Positions 42,681 to 53,994 of a stretch of 64,000 nucleotides of DNA are shown here, one piece after another. The notes under the pieces were generated by a model that made no database searches, was not told the DNA's origin, and worked only from the letters and a program-made list of their open reading frames with translations. Position 1 is the stretch's first letter; the number at the start of each line of letters is the position of its first letter. Source of the stretch: Gonatopus flavifemur (Eukaryota; Arthropoda; Insecta; Hymenoptera; Dryinidae); the NCBI GenBank assembly GCA_018340375.1, contig JAFFJZ010000103.1, positions 62,001 to 126,000 of the forward strand, in the 5' to 3' direction. The translations under genes were made by a program, and so were the position numbers.

Positions 42681-43359
42681 TAGCCTCATAATTCTATTGC
42701 ACTTTACAATGAATGAACATTCTCAATCATGTCCATATGTCGGTAGTTATATTTGGACGTGGTTTGTATCTTGTCATTTAATCATTATTTATAGTGAATA
42801 AATCAAATTTTGATCTGTTTGTTCACACGAAAGATGTTCATAATATTCAGGAATTTGCCGTGAATGATTTAACAATTGAGTTACTATTTTTGTTCTTTTC
42901 TTTAGTTGTACATTGTAAAAAATGTTTATAGGAAACTTCGCATACATATATGTGTTAATTACTTCACATACATGGGTAGGGAATTTTCCATAAAAACAAG
43001 TTCCACGTATTTTTATGTGACAATTCCTATACATGAACGGAAATTCTTTTTTATCATACGAGTATAGGAAAATTCTGAATATTATTTACAGTTCAAGTGT
43101 AATTATTGATGTACATTGGAAGAATTTTCCTAGCATTTATACACTGAGAGAAAAACTTTGTTTTTGTCAACTCCACCGGGAGTTTGGCAGTTTGAGTTGA
43201 CAGAATAACGCTTGATATAATTTCTCGTCATTTGGTACAAGTATACACTTTTGGTTGAGTCAACCCCGCAGCGTTATTGTAAGTACCATGTTAAAAATGA
43301 CGGAAGTGTGCGGAGAGGTTTGGAAAGGTTCGGAAACCAATTGGGACAAAACCCGACAT
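42681..43359. other. Unassigned DNA with an orphan CACTG end
   Basis: No gene. A single CACTGAGAGAAAAACTTTG terminus at 43142 has no convincing partner; GTCAACTC/GAGTTGAC inverted words follow it. Confidence 0.35.
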
Positions 43360-43520
43360 TGACCTTTAGCGGACGGGACTGGTCCCAAAAGGGACCACCT
43401 TTAGAAACCACCTTTTTCATGTTGTTCAGGAGCCATTTGATGTTCTGAGTAAGGGAAAAATGGTAAAAGAATTTTCAAAACTTCCCGTCTTTTCAAAGTT
43501 AAACGGAATGAATCGTAAAA
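43360..43520 (+). repeat. Orphan piggyBac-type end fragment
   Basis: ACCTTTAGCGGACGGGACTGG plus the palindrome GGTCCCAAAAGGGACC match the left terminus of the piggyBac element at 50277. About 60 bp further, TTCTGAGTAAGGGAAAAATGG matches one unit of its 130-bp array. Only this end is present; no transposase or opposite end was found. Confidence 0.7.
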
Positions 43521-44352
43521 ATTCGCAACTAAATTCTTTCCGTTTATTCCCGTAATTTTTAACAGGGCAATAAAATGGGCGTTCCAGTCAATCACTACCT
43601 TATTGATGGGAACACAAAAAATTGTTCGCGTACCATTTCCAGCTGTTGTTTCAATCACGTATTACGGTGATTGAAATGCATGCAGGTGTAATTGGAAAGA
43701 ATGAACATTTGAGATAACATACTCATTTGATTGCTTCTAGTGAGATAATTAATGTAACGACTATTCCATAAGTTCAGCTGAAAATTGACGGGGTTGAAGC
43801 AACCTCATCAATACGATCACCAAATTATCAAATGCGTTAATGAGTCATGGAATCCATTTCAACCAGAAACAATTGATACACATACAGACAAGTATTCGTT
43901 AGATGCAGAATTAGTTCCTGCTCATATAAAAAAGCACGTGAATTCATGTAGAATAATATTATATGATTCACTTTTATTTCTAAATTAAATGTAAATCTTT
44001 GGCAGAACAAGAACTGTATTCTTTATCTCTCTATTTTCAAATAACTCTAACCCTAAATATTCTTACAAATCTCTATTCTCACAAATCTTTATTCTTTTCA
44101 ATATTGATTAGATATAGATACTTTTTGTTTTATATATAAAAGAATAAAGATATCTAGGATTAGTCATATTTGAGAATAGACTGATTTGAGAGTAGAGATA
44201 TTTGAGAATAGAGTTATTTGAGAATAGAAAAATGAAGAAGAGTTTTTGTTTCGCCAAGATTTATCCATTTCATAAATCATTACGTCAATTGTATTTCCTG
44301 GATCGAATGATTTATGTTCAAAATGGCATTCCTGGGTGGAGGTTATTGATCA
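43521..44352. other. Unassigned DNA
   Basis: No gene recognised. Around 44035-44225 short ATTTGAGAATAGA and TTCTTACAAATCTCTATTC words recur in both orientations, suggesting a small simple-repeat foldback. Confidence 0.35.
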
Positions 44353-44425
44353 GTTTCCATAACTCAGTGGGTGAAGCGAAGGTGTACAAGACTGCAAGTT
44401 GTGGGGTCGATTCCCGTAAACGGTG
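44353..44425 (+). pseudogene. tRNA-like sequence, degenerate
   Basis: Box-A-like TAACTCAGTGGG and box-B-like GGGTCGATTCCCG lie at tRNA spacing, with GACTGCAAGTT between in the anticodon-arm position. The acceptor ends do not pair well. Probably a tRNA pseudogene or a SINE head. Confidence 0.3.
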
Positions 44426-46263
44426 AAGCGAAATTTTTATTCCACAATTTTTTAATACAACATCGTCCAGCGAAAAACAATTGATCGAGTGGTCCATGCA
44501 TCATGGACGGAAGCAGCAACAACGCCCATTAACAAAGTAAGGAAAGATAAAAGATGACGGATGGTTGTAGAGAAGCCAACAAGCATTCCGACAAAAACAT
44601 TGAAACAAATTTCGAAATAGATTGTGAGGATTCAGTCGGAAAGCCGGGCGGAGGAATCTTTTTTTCCCTATTTGATTATGGTATCGAATTGCTCTACTGT
44701 ATTCAGAAAATAACTTATGAAATTGAAAGAATTGATCTACGACATTGATGTAATGGTATGTAACATCCAATCAAATGTTAGATGTTGTAATTTGAAAATG
44801 TTTTGATTCAAGTTCATAAGCATTACAATTAAAGACACTCAATTATCAAGATAAAATTGAATTTGAAATCGATAGTAATCAAGTACATACCTGAGATTGG
44901 ACTCTAAATATCAATTTAGGTTTCTCATAGTTTGCAAGTATTACAAAACAAAATTACAAAAAATTTTTCCACAGTTGGAGGTAATACTTTTGAAATCCTC
45001 CTATACCCGCCAGAAAATCAGAGAAAAACTGAAACTCAATTTAGAGTCTGATCCTGGTCATGGATTTTATTATCATCCATTGAAAATTTCCGTTGGACGC
45101 ATAATTTATGGAAAACGTTGGCGCAAAATTTGGCTTGCTTTTGTTGGTACTTGAGTGCCCTTAACTTCTTAGAATTCGACTCAATTTCTTGAGGGGTTGG
45201 AATGACTAGTTTTTCAAACCTGTACAGCAGTTCAGTCAACTCCCAGATTAGTTTTGCGGTATCCAAATGTCTGGCGAGCTTGAGGCAACTGAAACACGGT
45301 TGGATCACACGATCCAGTTTCTCAGTGTAGACATTTGAAATTCTCACTACCAATTATAAGTTTTTGTTCTCAGATTAGTTGAAAACATTTTGCACATCTT
45401 TGAATGTATTAAACTATTTCCACATTTATGAAAATTTGAAACGCCTTTTCAAGAGTATTTTCAAGGCATATTTTTGAAAATTCTTCAGATGCTTGGTGAA
45501 TGGATGAAGAATTGAAAGCATTTGATCGAAATATCAATACCTTGTGCAAAACATAACTTGGGATATGAATTGTGAGAAGGTTCTCCATTCATTACAAAAA
45601 GACCCTCAATTTATTCGCTGAATAGTAATTTAAAATTTGTTAACTGTTCCAAGACAGTACAACTAGTTTTACAAGTAGTTCTCAAAGAATAAATTCTAAA
45701 CACCACGTATTTCGAGGGAATCCTTTAAAAGAACCTACAATTATTAATTAGAATTCTGAAGATGTGCCCGTTATGACAGTAACAATGTAAACATATAGAA
45801 GTTCAGAAAGAACCCCTAGTCTGTCCAAAAGAATTCATCCTAAGAGCACACCCACTGATGTCCACGTCGCATCTCCGTAGAGGTGAGGTGGATAGAAGGG
45901 AGAAGTGGATACAAGGTGGAGGAACAGATAAACGATGTAGAGACGACGGAGGAATATCCGGCGATCAGTGGTTGTGCAGTATGGGTATAATGCATTCACA
46001 TCTGAATTCGTTGAGTATAAATAGGTTGCACCACAAGGAAATCATTCTGAATTTTCCCGTATTCAAATAACCTTCAAAATTAAATACTAAGCCTGTTACA
46101 AGTTTCCCATCAAAAATTAGAGAATTCTAAGGATTTTTTCTATCGTTTCCTATGGGGAATTTTGAGATGAAACAACCCAAACCATGATTTTTCATTCATC
46201 ACAATCGATTTGTTCTTCCATGCATGAAAGATCGCTTGTACGAATGCACTTTTACGATCAATA
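44426..46263. other. Unassigned DNA with one hypothetical open frame
   Basis: The minus-strand frame 45353-45036 (105 codons) encodes a helical, charged peptide (CLKLARHLDTAKLIWELTELLYRFEKL, then KLRALKYQQKQAKFCANVF). It looks more protein-like than chance frames nearby but matches no family I know; it may be an exon or a transposase remnant. The plus-strand stretch 45860-45980 is purine-rich. No other signal. Confidence 0.3.
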
Positions 46264-46584
46264 CCCGAGAAAAAGTGAATTAGATCTAATGAGATCTATG
46301 TAGATCTCTTGAGATATAAGTAGATCTCTTTGGATATATGTAGATCTCTTTAGATCTAAATTTTGGAAAAACAAGGTTGACGAAGACCCAAAGAGATCTA
46401 CTTATATCTCAAGGAATCTTCTTGAACTAGATTCCTTAAGGCATAAGTAGATCTCTTTGGATCTTCGTCAACCTTGTTTTTCCAAAATTTAGATCTAAAG
46501 AGATCTACATATATCCAAAGAGATCTACTTATATCTCAAGAGATCTACATAGATCTCATTAGATCTAATTCACTTTTTCTCGGG
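46264..46584. mobile_element. Near-perfect palindromic MITE with AGATCT lattice (321 bp)
   Basis: Flanked by TA (46262-46263, 46585-46586). The arms start CCCGAGAAAAAGTGAATTAG and are identical for more than 120 bp by eye, diverging only near the centre at about 46424. Within each arm AGATCT and TAGATCTCTT/GATATA recur every 15-20 bp. Such identity between arms implies a very recent insertion or conversion between arms. Non-coding. Confidence 0.9.
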
Positions 46585-46592
46585 TATGCATT

Positions 46593-46690
46593 CCCCAAGA
46601 GAACATAAACCTTCACAAACGTTCAAGAAAAGTTCGCGAACGTCCAGGAACATTCAATGAACGTTCCTGAGGCTTCGTGTCCTCTTGGGG
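46593..46690. repeat. 98-bp foldback, CCCCAAGAGAACA ends
   Basis: Left CCCCAAGAGAACATAAACC and right GTGTCCTCTTGGGG are inverted. GAACGTTC-type words (ACGTTCAAG, GAACGTCC, GAACGTTCC) fill the middle. Non-coding. Confidence 0.6.
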
Positions 46691-47440
46691 TTGTAGTGTT
46701 GGCTGGAGTATGACTTATTGGTTGAGATGGAAAATTTGTTTCCATCTGAACAGCCACTGATCAAATAAATAATCTTCTAAAAGCATTCAACTGATGCTTC
46801 TTCTATCTTTATCTAACGTTGAGTGTAATCTTTTTTGAATGGATAAAGTCAGAAAAAATTCAACCATGCATCACTTAAATACCCTTGAATCAATTGACAA
46901 TTTTCGTTGATAGTGAAAAGAGGAATTATCATCGAAACCTGAACAAATGGATGCACAAAATCAGGACTGGAATTAAAATCATCGCAGGGATTATAGCGTG
47001 AGACGGGTGGCAGGGAAATCAGCAAGTTAACAAAGATATCTGACTCCCATGCTCAGCGTCTCCACCATGAATTTAATTCTCCACCTGGGGTTCTTAATGA
47101 GTGTATAGGTAAATCAGGTTGATCTCACCGGTATCCGGAGGGTGAGGAGAGGGTGGTCGGGGTTCCAAAATCAACCAGTCCAACTAATTTAGCTCGTGGA
47201 CGTATATTTTCGACGCACGAATTCACTTCGAGGAACAGATATACATATAGATATATTCAGAAAAAAACAAAAGATAGGGACACACTCCACTTCCCAGACA
47301 CACTAGCTTATAAAAAAACCTTTCGCTCACCGCTATCAAAGACAATTCACTGTCGTACACGTGGCGGAATCACGTTAATTATTCAACTTTCTAATCTTCG
47401 TCGCTTCGACACTCCGGCCAGAATTGGCCAGAATACGAGT
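46691..47440. other. Unassigned DNA before a possible promoter
   Basis: No gene supported. Composition becomes more balanced after about 47000. An open frame at 47153-47515 has no recognisable motif. Confidence 0.35.
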
Positions 47441-47672
47441 GACGAGACAGCGTGGCGCCGTTGCCTTCGTCCCTGTTCCTGTGACGTCATAAGTCACGTT
47501 GCGCTATTGGCCTAATTATCAATCCACTGATCGATGCTGCCCTCGCGCGTTGGGGAAGAAATTGAACAAGGCATCGGCGGGCCCGTTGGACTCGCCACTC
47601 TCGCACGCATCCGTCCATTCAGGGAAACTTATATCTAATTATATCCTACACACTCTGAACAACAATTACACC
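47441..47672 (+). promoter_or_regulatory. Possible promoter and noncoding first exon
   Basis: A palindromic CRE core TGACGTCA (47482-47489) lies 16 bp before an inverted CCAAT box (ATTGG, 47506-47510) in locally GC-rich DNA. About 160 bp further is a strong-looking splice donor, ACACC/GTGAGTAT at 47672/47673. The three together resemble an animal promoter with a 5' UTR exon on the plus strand. No coding exon was found downstream, so this is a suggestion only. Confidence 0.3.
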
Positions 47673-48494
47673 GTGAGTATAAAATTATTTAACGAGAAAG
47701 AAAAGACAACTCACCTCCGCTAATATTCAAGAACACGATCTCAAGGATTTGTCAATGCCATGTAAGATATTACTCTGACTACTCTCGTGCTTAACCATAC
47801 ATGATACACCCTTCAGAGAGATAAAGCCGAATCCTAGATTAAAACGCAATATGTATGGGTGTTTCCATGATCCAAGGATCATAGGATATCTCTATCATAC
47901 CGAACTTGGCCAATTAAAGTTTCGTAACTTTAATAATTACAATCTATGAATTAAATAGATGAAGGTTAGGTGAAAATCCTTATAAGTGGCAGTTCATAAG
48001 GCAAACATTATGTTCAAAACATCCCAGCATTAGATATACAGCATATCTGGACACGTAAAATGATGCCATAGATCTAAACAATTCTTCTTTACATCATTCA
48101 AAGGTCCTGTTCATGGATGTTAGCTATTATCGAACAATAAATCGTATCTCACACATTTACAATCGCTTAGATCTCATTTCTGTACAAGCAACTCACGACT
48201 TCGATATCGGTTTCCAACTTCGGAATTTGGATATCACTCTGCGATATCTCCACAATTACATTTTGGAATATTCCGTTGAGAGGAACGAAAAATTTCGTAC
48301 TGAATATAAAAATGTACCTCGGTGTTCCTCCGTTTATTCGAGTTGATTTTAAATCGAAATCTTAATCGAAATATCGTGCTTTGATACTATAATTTCAAGA
48401 AGAATCCAATAAAAGACGAGGAGCAATAAGTTTTATGGCAATATTTTATAAGAAACAAAAAGTATTTTCCTCTGAATAATATTTCTTATCCACA
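47673..48494. other. Unassigned DNA
   Basis: AT-rich; would be first-intron sequence if the upstream promoter call is right. No gene or repeat recognised. Confidence 0.35.
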
Positions 48495-48875
48495 TTAATT
48501 TGTTACCCGTCCACCAATCGCAAAACAGATTCCCGTAATCTCTATTATCGTAGAATGCAATGTTCTTTTCCGCTGTGGTTTTATTGTTGTTCTCAGCAGT
48601 TGACAACTTTTTTTTTCCTCGGAATTCACTAGAGTATTGCAGGAAAGTCCGTCCTGGTGGCCCGTGAACGAACTGGCGTAACCCACGTTGATCTCGCCGT
48701 TGATTATGAGAGCTGTAGAATCAGCGCCGAATTTTTCCGTTCTCGGAACCATCCCGTAGACCGGTCCGAAAGCTCCTTGCCCTCCGCGAGGACGTTCTTC
48801 ACTAGGAGACCCATCGTCCGGGACAGAATCCGGGGTGATGCTTACAGTGCCCTCGATTACCTCAGAAATGATCCG
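48495..48875 (-). CDS. Hypothetical GC-rich open exon
   Basis: On the minus strand the frame is open from 48875 to a stop at 48495. The part from 48875 to about 48620 is GC-rich against an AT-rich background and favours G or C at third positions. It encodes ISEVIEGTVSITPDSVPDD, a Gly/Pro-rich stretch and GADSTALIINGEINVGYASS. This composition is what a conserved host exon would show. I do not recognise the protein, and no convincing donor or acceptor was pinned down. The plus-strand frame over the same bases (48657-49013) is the competing reading. Confidence 0.25.
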   Translation of the reverse strand, partial: RIISEVIEGTVSITPDSVPDDGSPSEERPRGGQGAFGPVYGMVPRTEKFGADSTALIINGEINVGYASSFTGHQDGLSCNTLVNSEEKKSCQLLRTTIKPQRKRTLHSTIIEITGICFAIGGRVTN

Positions 48876-50276
48876 CTATTAGTGTCTTACATTCTTATTC
48901 TAGGGTGTGTCCGGGACTCGCAATGGCTCGTTTCCTGGCCGGTGGGCTCCCGTTCGGAGCTTCAAACAATGAACTTTGGAACGTGTTTCCACCACGTTAC
49001 AGGATATTTATAACAATAACACAGCTTAAAGTCATTTTCATGAAATATTCAATAAACGCATGAAGTAGTAATATGATCTCTGATTCAATTGAACAGTAAC
49101 ACTTCCAACTGTACAACCAGTGCCCTGCTGAAAATTCCCCACAGACAACGATAAAATTCTTCCATCGGTTGCAATGCGGTTTCTGAAACGAAAATTCACG
49201 ATGGTATATCGTGAATTTACGATAGAACTCTATCGGTTCTTATCGTATTCTATAGAATTCAAGAGGAATATATGTAGTCTTATCATAGACTTCCGATAGA
49301 AGGAGTATCAATTATATGGAAAAATATCAACCGTTTTTTTTTCGAATAACTGATATTTCTTCTATAAAAATTTCACGATAAAACTAGATACATTTCTTTC
49401 AAGTTCCTATAATATCAACCGGTGGAGCTTCAACGTCTCCTGGAGAAAAATGCAGGTCGAAAGGATGGTAAATTTTGACAGAAAATTGGAGAGTATTTCT
49501 TGAAATCTAACGATATTTCTCAAGTTCGTAGGAAATTTTTAGCAGCGTTACCATTCTCTGATATTCCATTGATTCCTCAAGAGTCAAAGATTCCTCAAGG
49601 GTTCTCGAGAACTCTTTTCGAATGCTTCCAGAGTCATTGTGCTATCTGGGAAACCTTGAACAATAAAAATCCATATGAAACATACGAGGAATTCAAGAAC
49701 GGTGGACTCACTCACAAAAGAAAATCAAAATCTTTATGCTAATCTGAATGATTTTGCCTCGGTTATTTTTGAAAATCGGAATTTCAAGAAAAAAGAGATA
49801 CACCTTCGAAATTCATCACTCATTCCCGACTTTTTCCCGACCTATTCCCGAATTCCCGACTTTTCCCGACTAGTAGACACCATGAATTCATGCATTCCCC
49901 AATACCACCATCGTGCATGCGCACGATTTTCCAAAATTTTCAGACCAGTCAAAATTAATTTTCGCCCACCCTTGATTTTTCCTCTGGTGGCGGTAAAATC
50001 AAATATCTGAAAATATAGGGACTTCCTCTGAGCGGCAGCCAAAAATGTTCATCCCAAAAAGTCGTTCAGAATTTAGAGACCTTCTCAAAACCATCGCTTT
50101 CGATGTTTTCGAGCAAAAACCCGCAAATATATAAAGAAGAGTCGAATTCACCAAAATTACAAGATCAAATAATCAATCTCATCATCCAATTCAAATCAAT
50201 TTAATCCTTTCAATCACGTCAATTCATGTTCTTGTGATTCATCAAACCCCACTTCCGCACCGTGGTTCACCCTTAT
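48876..50276. other. Unassigned DNA, small hairpins
   Basis: No gene. AAATTCACGAT/ATCGTGAATTT forms a short hairpin near 49192-49218, and TTCCCGAC is repeated several times near 49826-49870. TTAT at 50273-50276 is the left duplication of the piggyBac element. Confidence 0.35.
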
Positions 50277-50355
50277 CCTTTAGAGGACGGGACTGGTCCC
50301 AAAAGGGACCACCCGGGGAAAGAGGATTTTGAGTGTTTTTCAAGGGTGAATTTTT

Positions 50356-50830
50356 GTGCTGAGTACGAAAAAAAAGGGAAAAAAATCCAGGATGCGTCCT
50401 TGACCTTGAAAAAGGTCGATTTGAGGTCGAATTTTTTTTTCTTCATATATTGAACTCAAACTGTGTATATCTACGTTTTTTTTATGTGCTGAGTACGAAA
50501 AAATGGTGAAAAAAATTCTGAATGCGTCCTGGACCTTGACAAAGGTTAATTCGAGGTCAAATTTTTTGCTCTCCATATATTGAACTCAAACTGTGTATAT
50601 CTCCGTCCTTTGATGTGCTGAGTACGAAAAAAATAGTGAAAAAAAATTCTGGATCCGTCTTTGACCTTGAAAAAGGTCGATTCGAGGTTGAATTTTCTTT
50701 TCTCTATTTTTTGCACTCAAACTGTGTATATCTACGTTTTCCGATGTGCTGAGTACGAGAAAAATGGTGAAAAAAAATTCTGGATGCGTCCTTCACTTTG
50801 GAAAAGGTAATTCCAAGATCCAATTAACTT
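50356..50830 (+). repeat. Left 130-bp array, 4 copies
   Basis: GTGCTGAGTACGAAAAA starts units near 50356, 50486, 50615 and 50746. Each unit also has GGATGCGTCCTTGACCTTG, AAAGGTCGATT.GAGGTC, CATATATTGAACTCAAACTG and TGTATATCTACG. Copies are close to each other. Confidence 0.9.
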
Positions 50831-50845
50831 ATTTCTTTCATATTT

Positions 50846-52185
50846 TGACTATTCTGAAAAGGACCGTCCAAGATATGATCACCGTACCTTAGATGAATGA
50901 ACGCGAAATTTGTATATATGTATGTGGATATATTTATATATATATATACAGGGTGTCCCAGAACACATGTCTGACCTTTTGAGAGCATATTCTGCAACCA
51001 AAATGCAATTTTTTCCCGTTTGGAAAAAAATTTTTGAAGGCTTCGTTCTTGAGATATGAGCATTTTTAGATTTTTTCAAAAATCCAAATAACTCAGAAGC
51101 ATCGTATACTACATACTTCAGTCTGATACAATTTGCTAAGTTGGAAGACGGCGGATCTCTAGAAAAAAAAATTAAACTATTATATCCCTATTCGTTCCGG
51201 AACTACAGTGATTTGAAATTTTTGAGCTTCCAGCCAATCAGAATTCAGCAACTTCAAATCGCTGTAGCTCCGGAACAAATAGAGATATAATAATTCAATT
51301 TTTTTTCTAGAGATCCGCCGTTTTCCAACTTGGTGAATGGTATTAGACCGAAGTATGTAACATACGATGCTTCTGAGTTATTTGGATTTTTAAAAAAATC
51401 TGAAAATGCTCATATTTCAAGAACGGAGCCTCCAAAAATTTTTTTTCAAACGGGAAAAAATTGCATTTTGGGTGCAGAATATGCTCTCAAAAGGTCGGAC
51501 ATGTGTTCTGGGACATATGCAACTCGTACTCAAGATGTCAAACAAACACGGGATGGGTAATTTACTTCACACACTGAACTTCTTAGGAATCCAATGTGAC
51601 AGACCCAGTAGAGCATGGAAGGTAATCGGAGCACGGCTATGAAAACCTCAAATAGTAGGTTATGCAGCTGAGGAGCGTTACCCACTATTCGATCACATCT
51701 TTAGACCGAATTCACAGGGTACCCAAGGTATAATGTAGAACCAAAAACACGAGTTCCAGCGCCGCCCACAACCTGGTCGAGACCTAAAGCCCACACACAC
51801 AACGATACTACATATACGTTCACCCTCATACTAATAGCGCCTTTAGTGTGAGTGTAAACTTATATGTGATATCGTTGTGTGTGTGAGCTTTAGTTCCCGA
51901 CCAAGTTGTAGGCGACGCTGGAACTCGTGTTTTTGTTTCTACATTATACTTTGGGTACCTTGCGGATTCATCCTTGAACCGGGTGTGCCTAATGGCAAAG
52001 AAGGGATTCCTAAGAAAATCAGTGTTTGAAGTAAATTACCCACTCTGTGTTCGTTTGACATCTTGAGTACATATACATATATAAATATGAATATATCCAT
52101 ATAAACATACAAATTTCGCGTTCATTCATCTCAGGTACGGTGATCATAACTCAGACGGTCCTTTTCAGGATAGTTCAAGAGCGTT
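50846..52185. repeat. Large palindrome, arms about 400 bp, split by a nested insertion
   Basis: The left arm is 50846-50948 plus 51515-51838; the right arm is 51840-52185. Matching blocks are AAAGGACCGTCC..ATGATCACCGTACCT and its inverse near 52133-52168; ACTCAAGATGTCAAAC and GTTTGACATCTTGAGT; GAGTTCCAGCG and CGCTGGAACTC. The centre is near 51839. The foldback 50949-51514 interrupts the left arm inside an AT repeat, so it arrived later. Confidence 0.8.
50949..51514. mobile_element. Nested foldback element, CAGGGTGTCCCAG end (566 bp)
   Basis: Left CAGGGTGTCCCAGAACACATG; right ends ACATGTGTTCTGGGACA, lacking the last few bases of the expected inverse. The arms pair through CCTTTTGAGAGCATATTCTG, TTTTTTCCCGTTTG, GATATGAGCATTTT and GGCGGATCTCTAG. 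No coding sequence. Confidence 0.8.
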
Positions 52186-52405
52186 CTCATTTGGCGGTGG
52201 TTATTTGATCAACATTCTTCTTTAGGATATTTCGCGGTTCCTCTCCACAGGTCCGGCGATAGTACCTCACGCAGGCTTTTCCAAGATATTTCGAAGGGAT
52301 CCTCATTTGGCTGTGGTTATTTCACCAACAGTTCCTATTAGAACATTTGACGGTCTTCCTTCTCAGGTGCAGATCCTATTTATTCAGTAGCTGCTGTTTT
52401 ATAAA
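52186..52405 (+). other. Leader of the piggyBac transposase
   Basis: Contains two copies, about 112 bp apart, of a CTCATTTGGCGGTGGTTATTT-type motif just upstream of the start codon. A regulatory role is possible but unproven. Confidence 0.4.
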
Positions 52406-53971
52406 ATGACTGACAGAGAGGCTTGGAGTAGCGGTGAATCCGAACCAGAAGAACAAGATCCTGGGAATGAAGAATTCGAAGCCATTAATTTGGAAGACCC
52501 CACCTATGACCGAACTCAAATTTTTCATGATGCGAATTTTCACCCATCAATCAGAGATTTCGAAGGGAACTCCAGAATGAATCCTAACGCTCTTATAACG
52601 GGAAATTTGCCAATAAATTTTTTCAATTACCTCTCCGACCCTTCCCTGGTTCAAAGGATTGTAGACGAGACAAATCGTTACCAAGCCCAGAATCCTCAAA
52701 GTTCATCTTCCCATATGAAATACTGGTGCCCTTTGACCAAAGATGAATTTGAAATGTTTCTTGGTCTCTCAATTCTCATGGGCCATGTTCGGAAAGGTGA
52801 TTTGAAAGATTATTGGTCTACGGATCCTTTGCTTCATACTCCGATTTTTCGAGAAAGAATGCATCGTGATAGATATTTGCAAATTCTGCGACAATTACAC
52901 TTCCAAGATAATGAAGATGATTCAGAATTTGTCAATCATCCTTTACGGAAAATAAAACCAGTGATAGACCACCTACAAAGTAAATTTTCGGCAGCTCTCA
53001 TACCAGGCAAAACCCTGTGTATAGACGAAAGTCTGTTATTGTGGAAAGGTAGGCTTCGATTCAAACAATATATTCCGTTGAAAAGGAATCGTTTCGGCAT
53101 CAAGTTGTTTGAGTTGATAGACTGCGATACTGGATTCATTCTAGGCTTTATTGTTTACACCGGATCAGATACTGAGCATCAAAAGTTCGGTTTAGGTGTT
53201 ACCGGTGATATTTTCGCTCACTTTTTACAATCTTATTTTTATGAGGGTCATGTTATATATATAGACGATTGGTACACATCCCCTAGTTTGGCTGAATTTC
53301 TGCATGATCGTGATACGGGAATTTGTGGAACAGTCAAAGCAAATAGAAAGGGAATGTCAAAGCTGGAAAACAAATTACAGCGAGGTGAAATACAAGTCGC
53401 TCATAATTATGCTTGGATGGCAATGAAATGGGAAGACAAACGAAGTGTTCGCATGCTTACAAGTGTACACGAACCAGAATTCTGTGCAACTGGGGAAAAA
53501 AATTATAAAACAAAAGAAGACATTATAAAGCCAACGTGTATTCATGAATACAATAAGAATATGGGCGGCATTGATAATATTGATAGACAACTCTCGATAA
53601 CGGAAACAGTGCGAAAAACAATGAAGTGGTATAGGAAGCTTTTTTTTCACCTTTTTGATTTATGCCTGTGTAATGCTCATACTTTATAAAGACTGGAAAA
53701 TCAAGAACAAACATCTTTTCCTTCATTCCGTTTACAAGTAGCTAGAGGATTAATGAAACTGGAGTCTCCTGAAAACATTCCCCGTAACGAACTCTGTGCC
53801 ACTCGATTACTTGGTCGCCACTTCCCCCAATGTACTACAAAACGAAGGTGCCAATTGTGTAGTTTGCGTGAAAAAACATCTCGAACGAACTACATATGTT
53901 CCATTTGCGATATACCTCTATGCATAACGCCATGCTTTGAAGAGTACCACACTAAAGTGACATTGCCATGA
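52406..53971 (+). pseudogene. piggyBac transposase, frameshifted
   Basis: The start at 52406 gives MTDREAWSSGESEPEEQ, an acidic N-terminus usual for the family. The DDE_Tnp_1_7-type core has MKYWCPLTKDEFEMFLGLSI, the catalytic Asp in CIDESLLLWKGRLRFKQY (D207), the second Asp in IYIDDWYTSPSLAEFL (D287) and the third in MGGIDNIDRQLS (D390, with D393). A stop at 53687 follows NAHTL; within about 25 bases the frame shifts and resumes as SFRLQVARGLMKLESPENIP. It then runs to a Cys-rich C-terminal domain (CTTKRRCQLC, CSICDIPLC) ending at 53971. That domain binds zinc and the ends in active family members. Total length would be near 520 residues, normal for the family. One or two small indels separate this copy from an open frame. 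Confidence 0.92.
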
Positions 53972-53994
53972 GATTGATTGATTCAAGATCACAT

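Noticed and set aside
47153..47515. 120-codon plus-strand protein over the promoter-like region
   Set aside because: No domain and it runs through the CRE/CCAAT segment; more likely noncoding.
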